DNA of 64,000 nucleotides from contig NZ_QRBB01000001.1 in the NCBI RefSeq assembly GCF_003363135.1, positions 2,640,501 to 2,704,500 of the forward strand. The letters are read 5' to 3'. The position numbers were made by a program, and so were the translations under genes. The notes under the pieces are model-generated. The model did no database searches. It was not told the DNA's origin and saw only the letters and a program-made list of their open reading frames with translations. The number at the start of each line of letters is the position of its first letter. Position 1 is the first letter of the stretch. The DNA comes from Alteriqipengyuania lutimaris (lineage in GTDB: Bacteria; Pseudomonadota; Alphaproteobacteria; Sphingomonadales; Sphingomonadaceae). Shown here piece by piece: positions 9,279-17,019 of the stretch.

Positions 9279-9299
9279 CCGAAATTCCGGTCATATAAT
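9276..9299 (+). promoter_or_regulatory. fliK-flgD promoter: inverted repeat directly abutting TATAAT
   Basis: TGACCG-AAATTC-CGGTCA (9276-9293) is a perfect 6-bp inverted repeat that includes the flhA stop codon and is joined directly to TATAAT at 9294-9299. The arms differ from the CGGCA type seen at fliF and fliL, so it may be bound by another factor. Confidence 0.45.
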
Positions 9300-9331
9300 A
9301 GATCGAGGCGCCCCCCGGGCGAAAGGACCGC

Positions 9332-10951
9332 ATGACCCAACTCCTGTCGCTCGCCATCGGCAACCGCTCTCCCCTAGGCTTGTCCGGGGGCGCCCCCTCT
9401 TCCGCCGCACCGGGCCCCTCCTTCACCGACCTGCTGGCCGCACCTTCCGCTAAGGGCGGAGCGCTGCCGTCCCCGTTCGCGGGTACGCCGGTTGCGCCTC
9501 CAGCGATCGGGGAAGGCGCGCCCTCTGCCGTCCAGAGTATGGGCTTCGCAAGTGCGGTCGGGACACGTCCTTCGCTCACGCAAGAGGCAGGACTGCTCGC
9601 TTCTGTAGCACGAGGCCTCCCGGTGTCGAACGCGCCGCAAGCAGTCGCGAATGTCACATCCGCCAACGTAGGCCTCGCACCGCAGCTGACAGCTGAGGCG
9701 CCTCTCGAAGCGCCCGTCGTTGGTGGGATCGTGGTGGAGGAAAGCTCTTCACTGCCAACCGATCTACAGCCCGCTGCCGAATCCGAAAACGCAACCCCGA
9801 AAGCAGCCTCGCCCGGCGAGGATAGCCCTGCTTCGGCCGATCAGGTCGCTTGGGGCGAGGATAGCCTCGCGGCCGAGCCGGTCGCTCGCGAAAAACCGAC
9901 CGAAACGGTCACCCGAACGAACCAGCCACTGACGCAAAACGTGCCTGAACCTGCAGACGCGGCGCGCCCCGCGGAACCCACGGACGCGTTGCAAGCTAAC
10001 GAACCTGTCGAGCCGATCGCACAACGTGCCGACACCCCCCGTCCCGCCACCGGCGAGGATCACTGCGAGATGGCGACGCGAAGCCCGCCCATCGAAAGCC
10101 CGGAAGGACAGTCCGTGGAAGGTCGGGCAGAGACGCCCAGCCTCGAGGCTCAGCAGATGCCCATCGCCCCGCCGACGACCGGCGCGGCCCCTCCGGCCCC
10201 GACGCAACGCTTGCATCGAGCCGCGCTGACCCGCGATGGCGTCCACGCGCCCACCATGCCTCGTGGCGACGCCCAGCCGGCGATGACACCGACCGAGCGC
10301 ACCCCGGCTCCCGACAAGGTTTCGTCACGGCCCTCCCCCGCGATGACGCCGGACACCGTGGCGTCGAACGACTTCGGGAAGATGGTCGAGCCCAAGGCAG
10401 CGGACGTCGCAGCAGCTGCGCTCGACAGCGGGCCGGCAGCGGGCGAACTCCTGCCGCAGTCGCGGACCGATCCCCTCAGGAATGCGCCGCCCGCGCCTGG
10501 CGCTCCGGCATCGCAGCCAGCCCCTGTCTCTGCCCGGCCGGGTGAGATCGGCCACCAGCTGGGGGTCGAGATCGTGCGCCACGGCCTCGACGGGCGCGAC
10601 AGCATGACCATCCGGCTCGACCCGGTGGAGATGGGCGAAATCCAGATCCGCCTGCAATTCGACGATCGCGGTACGATGCGCGCGATCGTCACTGCGGAGA
10701 GCAGCGCGGCGCTCGAAATGCTCCGCCGCGACAGCGCGGACCTCGTTCGCGCGCTGGGCGACGCCGGCGTGCGCACCGATGCGCAGTCCTTCCAGTTCGA
10801 AGGACGCGGCCAAGGCCGCGGGGAGCAGCAGCAGCACGGCCGCCCCCAGACGCCCTCCGACCCGAACAGGGTACTGGCCGAAGCCGAAGACGACGGCGCG
10901 GCTCCGCCCCAGAGGCTGCACACCAGCGGCCAGCTAGACCTCATCGCCTAA
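9332..10951 (+). CDS. fliK: Flagellar hook-length control protein FliK
   Basis: Molecular ruler that switches export from hook to filament subunits. 539 residues; the first 390 or so are low-complexity Pro/Ala/Glu-rich, as expected of the ruler part. The C-terminal Flg_hook domain (about 400-500) has DSMTIRLDPVEMGEIQIRLQ, followed by FDDRGTMRAIVTAES. A Gln/Gly-rich tail ends the protein. It begins a two-gene unit with flgD, whose ATG is 11 bases after the stop. Confidence 0.92.
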   Translation: MTQLLSLAIGNRSPLGLSGGAPSSAAPGPSFTDLLAAPSAKGGALPSPFAGTPVAPPAIGEGAPSAVQSMGFASAVGTRPSLTQEAGLLASVARGLPVSNAPQAVANVTSANVGLAPQLTAEAPLEAPVVGGIVVEESSSLPTDLQPAAESENATPKAASPGEDSPASADQVAWGEDSLAAEPVAREKPTETVTRTNQPLTQNVPEPADAARPAEPTDALQANEPVEPIAQRADTPRPATGEDHCEMATRSPPIESPEGQSVEGRAETPSLEAQQMPIAPPTTGAAPPAPTQRLHRAALTRDGVHAPTMPRGDAQPAMTPTERTPAPDKVSSRPSPAMTPDTVASNDFGKMVEPKAADVAAAALDSGPAAGELLPQSRTDPLRNAPPAPGAPASQPAPVSARPGEIGHQLGVEIVRHGLDGRDSMTIRLDPVEMGEIQIRLQFDDRGTMRAIVTAESSAALEMLRRDSADLVRALGDAGVRTDAQSFQFEGRGQGRGEQQQHGRPQTPSDPNRVLAEAEDDGAAPPQRLHTSGQLDLIA

Positions 10952-10961
10952 GGACATCGAC

Positions 10962-11627
10962 ATGACCGCAATTTCATCGATTTCGCCCTTTGCGCAGAGC
11001 GATACCGCCGGCACCAAGGCGGGCGCCGAGCTCAATGCCAATTTCAACATGTTCCTGAAGCTGCTGACCACGCAGATGCAGAACCAGGATCCGCTCGATC
11101 CGATGGACACCTCGCAATACACCCAGCAGCTGGTCCAGTATTCGCAGGTCGAGCAGTCGATCCAGCAGACCTCCACTCTCAAGGACATTCTCGCCAGCCT
11201 TTCGACGCAGGATCTCGCCCAGTCGGCGAATTTCCTCGGCAAGCGCGTCGAACTCGACAGCGCGACCGCAGGCCTCTCGGATCAGCGCCCGGCGCAGTGG
11301 ACGTGGCAGGCGGACCGGCCGGTCCAGACGCTCTCCGCAACGATCACCGACGGCCGCGGCCGCGTGGTGGAAACGCGCAGCCTCGATGCGCAGAGCGCGG
11401 GCAGCTTTGCCTGGGACGGCTCGCTGGCCGGCGGAGGAAATGCCGCTGCGGGTGGCTATACTCTTTCGCTCAAGGCACTCGACGCGGCTGGCCAGACCGT
11501 GCCCGTCACCATCCGCAGCACCGGGGTGATCGACGAGGTCGCGACGCGCGACGGCGCGGTGGTGCTCGGCATCAATGGACAAAGCTTCCCTTCGGGAGCG
11601 CTCGTGCGCGTAGTCGCGGGCGACTGA
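10962..11627 (+). CDS. flgD: Flagellar hook assembly scaffold FlgD
   Basis: Hook cap that guides FlgE polymerisation. 221 residues with the conserved N-terminal signature FLKLLTTQMQNQDPLDPMD (about 28-46) and SQVEQSIQQTSTL. The C-terminal half is the FlgD immunoglobulin-like/tudor region (VVETRSLDAQSAGSFAWDG). A short hairpin plus T-run overlaps the stop codon. Confidence 0.95.
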   Translation: MTAISSISPFAQSDTAGTKAGAELNANFNMFLKLLTTQMQNQDPLDPMDTSQYTQQLVQYSQVEQSIQQTSTLKDILASLSTQDLAQSANFLGKRVELDSATAGLSDQRPAQWTWQADRPVQTLSATITDGRGRVVETRSLDAQSAGSFAWDGSLAGGGNAAAGGYTLSLKALDAAGQTVPVTIRSTGVIDEVATRDGAVVLGINGQSFPSGALVRVVAGD

Positions 11628-11636
11628 AATTTTTTT
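11612..11636 (+). terminator. Rho-independent terminator overlapping the flgD stop
   Basis: AGTCG-CGGG-CGACT (11612-11625) followed by GAAATTTTTTT. The stem is only 5 bp and includes the last flgD codons. It would close the fliK-flgD unit just before the next promoter at 11669. Confidence 0.6.
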
Positions 11637-11659
11637 GGCCCTTCACTCCAGAAGCGGCC

Positions 11660-11674
11660 GGCAATGCCTATAAT
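11660..11674 (+). promoter_or_regulatory. TATAAT promoter with no plus-strand protein gene downstream
   Basis: GGC-AAT-GCC (11660-11668) directly abuts TATAAT at 11669-11674. It is the same type as the other flagellar promoters, but the next 200 bases on this strand hold no convincing coding frame and the next gene is convergent. A start near 11681 would produce the structured RNA described next. Confidence 0.5.
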
Positions 11675-11680
11675 ACAAGA

Positions 11681-11858
11681 AGGATCGGCAGTTCCTTAGT
11701 CTCCACTGCCAGGTAGCGACTTCCGGGGCATCCTCCCCCCACCCTCAGCGCAGAGACGCGATCGCTCTCCCGTCTCGGCGTGCCCCGGAAGTCCACCACC
11801 CCCCCTCCCCTTTCGCGCATTGATACGAGCCCCCAGTACGCGCACCCGCGCTGCTGGG
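11681..11858 (+). ncRNA. Candidate structured small RNA between flgD and the flagellin region
   Basis: Predicted start about 12 bases after TATAAT. A perfect 13-bp stem is formed by 11718-11730 and 11781-11793 (arm GACTTCCGGGGCA). Inside it GAGACG (11753-11758) pairs with CGTCTC (11771-11776). The loop has TCCTCCCCCC and the region after the stem has CCACCCCCCCTCCCC, C-rich single-stranded stretches complementary to ribosome binding sites, a feature of several alphaproteobacterial small RNAs. A second hairpin is CCCAG (11832-11836) with CTGGG (11854-11858). No clear T-run terminator is seen, so the 3' end is a guess. The strand is chosen from the promoter. Confidence 0.45.
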
Positions 11859-11880
11859 ATCAAGCGCGTGTCTGCAAATC

Positions 11881-12318
11881 TCAATGGATGTAGGACTGCT
11901 GCCGCCGCCCGAGCTCGCGCGCATGGGCGCAGACGAGGCACAGCTCGGCATAGACCCTGTCCCACAGCGCCGCCGCGATCCTGAAGGGTTCCTCGTCGTT
12001 GATCTGGTCGATGATGACGGCCGCATCCGGTTCGGGCTCGAGCTGGAAGCGCGTCGGGAAGGCGCCGCCGATTTCTTCCTCCGGCATGGTCCCGGGGACG
12101 GCCAGACGCGCCGACATGATGTAGCCGAGCAGGATGTCGGCACCGTAGGCGTCGAGCATCACCTTGCCCGCATCCTCGGCGTCGGGGCGGTCGATCAGGA
12201 CCAGCGCACCGCGCGGATGTGGCTCGACACTGATCCTGACCACCTCGCCGAAGGGATCGGCGATTTCGCGTACGCGGGGATAGTTGGTAACCAAGGTCGA
12301 GGATATCCGTTCTGACAT
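11881..12318 (-). CDS. Unknown small protein downstream of flagellin
   Basis: 145 residues from the ATG at 12318 (MSERISSTLVTNYPR); an in-frame ATG at 12354 would add 12 residues but would place a GC hairpin (12321-12341) inside the gene. Neither start has a good ribosome site. The protein is acidic, has no signal peptide or membrane segment, and shows alternating strands (VVRISVEPHPRGALVLIDRP) and a helical end with two Cys (ELCLVCAHARELG). I do not recognise the family. It lies downstream of fliC behind a strong terminator. A flagellin chaperone or regulator is possible from position alone. Confidence 0.6.
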   Translation of the reverse strand: MSERISSTLVTNYPRVREIADPFGEVVRISVEPHPRGALVLIDRPDAEDAGKVMLDAYGADILLGYIMSARLAVPGTMPEEEIGGAFPTRFQLEPEPDAAVIIDQINDEEPFRIAAALWDRVYAELCLVCAHARELGRRQQSYIH

Positions 12319-12370
12319 GCGCGCTGCCGGATCGGCAGCGCAGGCTGCGCTCATGCATCGCGCGGCCGGG

Positions 12371-12402
12371 AAAAAAAAGGGGCCGGACTTGCGCCCGGCC
12401 CC
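12371..12402 (-). terminator. Strong intrinsic terminator after flagellin
   Basis: On the minus strand an 8-bp stem GGGGCCGG/CCGGCCCC with an 8-base loop (12379-12402) is followed by eight T residues (12378-12371). It would terminate the fliC transcript 40 bases past its stop and insulate the small gene at 11881. Confidence 0.88.
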
Positions 12403-12443
12403 AGGATGCCTCTCCCCACCGGGGAAAGGCTGCGTCGACCGGA

Positions 12444-13271
12444 TTAACGGAACAGCGAAGTGATCGTCTGCGGCGCCTGGTTGGCGATCGACAGAGCCTG
12501 GACACCCAGCTGCTGCTTGACCTGCAGGGCCTGCAGCTTGGCCGATTCCTTGGCCAGATCGGCATCGACGAGGTTGCCGATACCGCTCTCGATCACGTCC
12601 GACAGCTTGCTGTTGAACTCCAGCTGTCCTTCGATCTTGCGCGAAGCCGAGCCGAGAGTGCTCAGCGTCGACGTCACCGTGGCGGCCACGGTGTCGATCT
12701 CGGTCAGTGCAGTGTCGGCATCGGCCTTGGTGCCGAGGCCGGTGCCAAGGGCCGCGGTGACGTTGGTGTCGAAGGCCTGGTTGCCCACGCTCAGCGTGCT
12801 CGAGGTATCGAGCGACTGAAGCGCGGCGACCGAGCCGGTCGCGGTAGCGTCATCCTTCAGCAGGTTCGTTCCGTTGAACTCGGAGGAAGCGATGATCGTG
12901 GTGATCTGCTCCTTCAGAGCCGTGTAGTCGGAATTGATCGCGGTGCGGCTGTCCGCATCCAGACCTTCATCGGCTGCCTGGATGGCCTTGGCCTTCATCT
13001 GGTTGAGGATGTCGGAGATCTGCTCCGTACCCGCAACCGCCACGTCGACGGAGCTCTTCGCACGGTTGAGCGAAGAGTTGACCGCCGAAAGACCACCCAC
13101 GTCGCCGCGGAGGGTCTGCGCAATCGTGAACGATGCCGAATCGTCCTTGGTCGATGCGACGTTCAGGCCGGTGTTGATGCGGTTCTGAACCTGCGACAGA
13201 CCCTTGTTGGTCTGGTTGAGGCTCTGCAGTGCCGCCATTGCACCGACATTGGTATTGACTGAGAACGCCAT
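12444..13271 (-). CDS. fliC: Flagellin
   Basis: Filament subunit. 275 residues with intact terminal D0/D1 helices: MAFSVNTNVGAMAALQSLNQ at the start and LQVKQQLGVQALSIANQAPQ near the end. The central variable region is very short (about residues 140-200), as in many alphaproteobacterial flagellins. AAGGAAATGAAG precedes the ATG. It is the only flagellin in the window. The upstream region is over 230 bases and lacks TATAAT; a weak sigma-54-like element is noted separately. Confidence 0.97.
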   Translation of the reverse strand: MAFSVNTNVGAMAALQSLNQTNKGLSQVQNRINTGLNVASTKDDSASFTIAQTLRGDVGGLSAVNSSLNRAKSSVDVAVAGTEQISDILNQMKAKAIQAADEGLDADSRTAINSDYTALKEQITTIIASSEFNGTNLLKDDATATGSVAALQSLDTSSTLSVGNQAFDTNVTAALGTGLGTKADADTALTEIDTVAATVTSTLSTLGSASRKIEGQLEFNSKLSDVIESGIGNLVDADLAKESAKLQALQVKQQLGVQALSIANQAPQTITSLFR

Positions 13272-13343
13272 TCTTCATTTCCTTCTGGATAGGGGGAACC
13301 GCCTTCTGCGGTCCGGGCCAGAAACGCTGGCCCCCGACGCGCT

Positions 13344-13358
13344 GCAAAAACACAGCCC
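13344..13358 (-). promoter_or_regulatory. Possible sigma-54-type element upstream of fliC
   Basis: On the minus strand GGGCTGTGTTTTTGC has GG and GC separated by exactly 10 bases, with a good -12 half (TTTGC) and a weak -24 half. It would give a leader of about 60 nt. Alternatively fliC is expressed from a promoter I cannot see; TATAAT is absent here. Confidence 0.25.
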
Positions 13359-13523
13359 GCCTTTCATTCTGGAAAGAAACCCGACCCGATCCCAAGCGAT
13401 GTGGCCGATTTTTTCGCGTCCGCGGCGGGCCATGGCGCGCACATGCAGAAGCGGGCGGCGATGACCGGTCGCCCGGGACGGATCGCCACCCGCTAATTTT
13501 GCCAGAATGGCCGGGAACGCGGT

Positions 13524-14264
13524 TCAGAAGGGAAACAGCGCCTCGTAGATCTGCTGGCCCCAGCGTGCCTGCTGCAGGTCGGTCAACTGGCCGCGCCCGC
13601 CATAGCTGATCCGCGCCTCGGCGATGTTCACGTGCTGGATCGTGTTGCCCCGCCGGATATCCTGCGGGCGCACGATGCCGGTCACGATCAGCTCGCGCAG
13701 CTCGAAATTCACGCGCATTTCCTGCCGGCCACGGATCACCAGATTGCCGTTGGGCAGGACGTCGGTGACGATCGCCGCCATCGTCATCCTGATCGTCTCG
13801 CTGCGGCTGGTGGTGCCCTGCCCGCCCGAGCGCGAGCTTGACGTCGCGTCCACCGCGTTGCCCCCGATCACGTCTTCGAGCCCGAGCAGCGCGCCGACCC
13901 CGACGCTTTCGGAACCATTGCGCGAACGCGAGGTCGAATTACCCACCTCCGCCTTGTCCGCGATGTTGATCTCCACGGTCAGGATATCGCCCACCTGAGA
14001 GGCGCGCTGATCCTGGAACAGCGTGCCCGCACCGGCCCGGAAAAGCGAGGCCGATGGCGCCGAGACCGCCCCGGGCGCTGCAGCGGGAGTGCCCGCGCGC
14101 GTCGCAGGCACGCCGCCGCGCGCGATCGAGGGTTCGTAGCTCGGCACTTCCATCTGCTCGATCGGCGTCATCGCCGGCGGCTTGCCGACATTGGCGAGCC
14201 GATCCATCGTGCCGCAACCCGCAAGCGTAGCCGCCATCGCGGCGAGCATCGCAATCTTCTTCAT
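13524..14264 (-). CDS. flgH: Flagellar L-ring protein FlgH
   Basis: Outer-membrane bushing of the rod. 246 residues with a lipoprotein signal (LAGC, Cys17). Family signatures include SLFRAGAGTLFQDQRASQVG, DILTVEINIADKAEV and the C-terminal GIVRPQDIRRGNTIQHVNIA. It is the last gene of flgF-flgG-flgA-flgH, 15 bases after flgA. The P-ring gene flgI, often adjacent, is not in this window. Confidence 0.96.
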   Translation of the reverse strand: MKKIAMLAAMAATLAGCGTMDRLANVGKPPAMTPIEQMEVPSYEPSIARGGVPATRAGTPAAAPGAVSAPSASLFRAGAGTLFQDQRASQVGDILTVEINIADKAEVGNSTSRSRNGSESVGVGALLGLEDVIGGNAVDATSSSRSGGQGTTSRSETIRMTMAAIVTDVLPNGNLVIRGRQEMRVNFELRELIVTGIVRPQDIRRGNTIQHVNIAEARISYGGRGQLTDLQQARWGQQIYEALFPF

Positions 14265-14279
14265 GACAGTTTCCTAATC

Positions 14280-14750
14280 TCAACCCGCAGAAATGCGTAC
14301 GCGGCCGCTGCTTTCGACGACACCGTCGAGCGTCTGGTTGGTGGCTTCGCTGAACACGCGAACCGGATCGCCGAGCGCTCCGTCCGCCAGCGCACGGCCC
14401 GTGGCGCTGATCGAGAGCGCGCCCGAGCGCAGGATGATCGTGACCGGCTGACCACGGCGCACCAGACGCGGTTCGGCCAAGTCTCTCGCACGAACGGGGC
14501 TGCCGCTGCGCAAGGTACGCGCCGCCTCCAGACCGGCGGCCTGCTCGGCCGAAACCGCTCCTCGCGCCTGCCCTGCGGAGACTTCCTCGGGCGCAAAGTC
14601 GCGCTCCGTCAGCAGGTCTCCGCGCTGGATCTGGCGGACGAGCACATCCGCCATGACGCCCTCGCCAGCCGCTTGTGCAAAGGCCGGTCCGCACGGCGCG
14701 AGGACGAGACCCGCGAACAGCGCGAGGCGGGAAAATGCTCGCCGGGTCAT
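14280..14750 (-). CDS. flgA: Flagella basal body P-ring formation protein FlgA
   Basis: Periplasmic chaperone for P-ring assembly. 156 residues with a Sec signal peptide ending at APCGPAFAQA. The rest is an SAF-like domain: RGDLLTERDFAPEEV, then RTLRSGSPVRARDLAEPRLV and GQPVTIILRSGALSISATG. Shorter than enterobacterial FlgA because the extra N-terminal domain is lacking, which is usual in this class. It overlaps the flgG stop (start at 14750, TGATG-type overlap). Confidence 0.93.
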   Translation of the reverse strand: MTRRAFSRLALFAGLVLAPCGPAFAQAAGEGVMADVLVRQIQRGDLLTERDFAPEEVSAGQARGAVSAEQAAGLEAARTLRSGSPVRARDLAEPRLVRRGQPVTIILRSGALSISATGRALADGALGDPVRVFSEATNQTLDGVVESSGRVRISAG

Positions 14751-15535
14751 CAGCGTAGCTGGCTCGTCGTGCCGAGCATTTCGTCGGCGGTCTTCACCAC
14801 GCGGCTGTTCATCTCATAGGCACGCTGCGCGGTGATGAGCGCGGTGATTTCCGCCACCGGATTGACGTTGGAGGCCTCGACGAAACCCTGCGAAAGATTG
14901 CCGAAGCCGGGCTCGCCCGGAGGCGAGATGGTCGGCTCTCCCGAAGCGGCGGTCGCTAGGAACAGGTTGTCGCCCTTGGCCTCAAGCCCCGCCTCATTGA
15001 CGAAGGTGGCGAGTTCGATCTGGCCGACCGTCTGCAGTTCCGGTTCCCCGGCGAGCTTGACCTGCACCTCTCCCGTGCGCGAAACGACCACGTCGATCGC
15101 TTCCTGCGGAACGACGATGCCGGGCTCTACCGGCAGGCCCTGCGAGGTGACCAGTTCGCCCTGGTCGGACAGCTGGAAGCTGCCGTCGCGCGTATAGGCG
15201 ATCTCGCCGGTGGGCATCTGGACCTGGAAATAGCCGAGGCCCTGGATCGCGAGGTCGTAGCGGTTGTCGGTCTGCACCAGCGCGCCCTGTTCGGCGATGC
15301 GGTATACGCCGCCGGTGCGCACGCCTGCGCCGATCTGGATGCCCGAGGGCACGCGGGCCTCGGGCCCGTTCGACGCAGCGCCGGGGCGCGAGACCTGCTG
15401 GTAGAGCAGATCCTGGAACTGGGCGCGCTGACGCTTGAACCCGGTCGTGTTCATGTTGGCGATGTTGTTGGAGATAACGTCGACATTGGTCTGCTGCGCG
15501 AGCATGCCTGTGCCGGCGATCGAGAGCGAACGCAT
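14750..15535 (-). CDS. flgG: Flagellar distal rod protein FlgG
   Basis: Main subunit of the distal rod. 261 residues, matching the family. The N-terminal signature is LSIAGTGMLAQQTNVDVISN followed by NIANMNTTGFKRQRAQFQDL, and the C-terminal helix has EMNSRVVKTADEMLGTTSQL. AAAGGAAGGAC precedes the start. It lies 37 bases after flgF. Confidence 0.97.
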   Translation of the reverse strand: MRSLSIAGTGMLAQQTNVDVISNNIANMNTTGFKRQRAQFQDLLYQQVSRPGAASNGPEARVPSGIQIGAGVRTGGVYRIAEQGALVQTDNRYDLAIQGLGYFQVQMPTGEIAYTRDGSFQLSDQGELVTSQGLPVEPGIVVPQEAIDVVVSRTGEVQVKLAGEPELQTVGQIELATFVNEAGLEAKGDNLFLATAASGEPTISPPGEPGFGNLSQGFVEASNVNPVAEITALITAQRAYEMNSRVVKTADEMLGTTSQLR

Positions 15536-15572
15536 GATTAGGTCCTTCCTTTATGAAGCTATGTAACGCGGA

Positions 15573-16319
15573 TCAGCCGACGCGGCCGAGCCGGTCGAGC
15601 GCACGCTTGCGCATGTCGTTGAGGCTTTCGGCCATCCGCACGCTGTTCTGGTAGGTGCGCAGGATGTCGATCATCGCAGTGGTTTCCACGATCGGCTGCA
15701 CGTTGGAGCCTTCCACTCCGCCGCTGCGAAGCTTGGTTTCCTCCGCCGGAAGGACGCGCCCCTCGGCCCCGGAATAAAGCCCGTCGCCTCGCGGCGCGAG
15801 GCCGGTCTCGTCGTCGAACACGGTGATCGCCAGCCGACCAAGCGGCCCGTCGGGGCCCATCACGCTTCCATCCCCGGCGATCGATACGCGCCCCGCCTGT
15901 TCTGGCGGCACGACGATCGGCTGCCCGCCTTCGTCGAGCAGGCGCTGCCCCCCGGCAGTGGCGAGTTCGCCGGTCTCCAGGACAGTGACGAAACCCGCGC
16001 GCGTATAGGCGGTGCCCGCGCCATCGGGCAGCTCGACCGCGAGATAGCCGGGCCCTTCGATCATCACGTCGAGCGGATTGCCGGTCGGCTGAAACGCGCC
16101 CGGCGCCGTGTCGTGGATCGCCCGAAAGTCCAGCACGAAGGATGTCGGGCGCGCATCGTCGACGATCGCCTCGTCGGCACGCTCGACATATTCGCGGAAC
16201 ATCGGCTGCTCCCGCCGGAAACCGACGGTCGAGGTGTTCGCGAGATTGTTGGCGACAATATCCATCCGCCGCCTGAGCGCCTGCTCCTGGCTAAGCAGTA
16301 CGTAAGAGGAAATATCCAT
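15573..16319 (-). CDS. flgF: Flagellar proximal rod protein FlgF
   Basis: 248 residues. The N-terminal rod signature is SYVLLSQEQALRRRMDIVAN then NLANTSTVGFRREQPMF; the C-terminus has SNVQPIVETTAMIDILRTYQ. It is the first gene of the minus-strand flgF-flgG-flgA-flgH unit and is divergent from fliL. A TATTAT overlapping the fliL TATAAT (16393-16388) would start its transcript about 60 nt upstream. Confidence 0.95.
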   Translation of the reverse strand: MDISSYVLLSQEQALRRRMDIVANNLANTSTVGFRREQPMFREYVERADEAIVDDARPTSFVLDFRAIHDTAPGAFQPTGNPLDVMIEGPGYLAVELPDGAGTAYTRAGFVTVLETGELATAGGQRLLDEGGQPIVVPPEQAGRVSIAGDGSVMGPDGPLGRLAITVFDDETGLAPRGDGLYSGAEGRVLPAEETKLRSGGVEGSNVQPIVETTAMIDILRTYQNSVRMAESLNDMRKRALDRLGRVG

Positions 16320-16360
16320 CGACTGTCAGTCCCGAAAAAACTGCTTCGAAAAAGCGCACT

Positions 16361-16393
16361 CGGCAAATCTTGCCGGGTGACGATCCTATAATA
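16361..16393 (+). promoter_or_regulatory. fliL/flgF divergent promoter: ftr-like repeat and symmetric -10
   Basis: CGGCA-AATCT-TGCCG (16361-16375) is followed by TATAAT at 16387-16392 inside the palindrome CCTATAATAGG, so a -10 hexamer exists on both strands. The repeat covers the -35 region of the fliL direction. It is the closest match here to the fliF promoter. Confidence 0.62.
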
Positions 16394-16452
16394 GGAGAAA
16401 ATCACAGCCCGCGGACCGACTGCAGGCTTTTGCTAAAGGAAGGCGTCAGAGC

Positions 16453-17019
16453 GTGACCACCGAGATCACCGAGAGCACCGAAGACGGGACTGCGCCCGGC
16501 GAGGCTGCGAAAGCACCGCGCTTCTCCAAGAAGAAGAAAATCATCGCTGCCGTCGGCGCCGTGCTGCTGCTTGGCGGGGGCACCGCCGGCGTCCTTATGG
16601 CTGGCGGCAGCGGAGAGGGCGGCAGTGAAGCCGACCACGGCGATTCCGCGAGCAAGGATCATGGGGGAAAGAGCAAGGATCACGGCAAAGAAGGCAAGGG
16701 TCATGGCGAAGGCAAGGGCGACCTCGTCGAAGTCGCGCCGATGACGGTGAACCTGCGCACGAATGACGGCCAGGCCCGCTTCCTCAAGCTGCGCATCCTG
16801 CTCGCCGCAGAATCGTCGGAGGACGTGACCACGATCGAAACCAACCTGCCGCTCATCATCGACCGCTACCAGCCCTTCCTGCGCGAACTGCGCCCCGAAG
16901 ACCTGGCCGGTTCGGCCGCCGTCTACCGTCTCAAGGAAGAGCTGATCCTTCGGGCAGCGGATACCGTGGGTCCGGGCGTCGTGGCCGACGTCCTCATCCA
17001 GGACATGGTCCAGCAGTGA
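16453..17019 (+). CDS. fliL: Flagellar basal body-associated protein FliL
   Basis: Inner-membrane protein that surrounds the stator. 188 residues from a GTG start at 16453. A cytoplasmic basic stretch (FSKKKKIIAA) leads into one membrane segment (about residues 29-50), then a His/Gly/Lys-rich linker, then the periplasmic FliL domain (VEVAPMTVNLRTNDGQARFL, then LKEELILRAADTV). The linker with repeated HG and KDH motifs (about 60-88) is longer and more His-rich than usual and could bind metal. Confidence 0.94.
   Translation: MTTEITESTEDGTAPGEAAKAPRFSKKKKIIAAVGAVLLLGGGTAGVLMAGGSGEGGSEADHGDSASKDHGGKSKDHGKEGKGHGEGKGDLVEVAPMTVNLRTNDGQARFLKLRILLAAESSEDVTTIETNLPLIIDRYQPFLRELRPEDLAGSAAVYRLKEELILRAADTVGPGVVADVLIQDMVQQ

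Noticed and set aside
16361..16376. Sigma-54 promoter for flgF
   Set aside because: GGCAAGATTTGC on the minus strand has only 8 bases between GG and GC, while sigma-54 needs 10.
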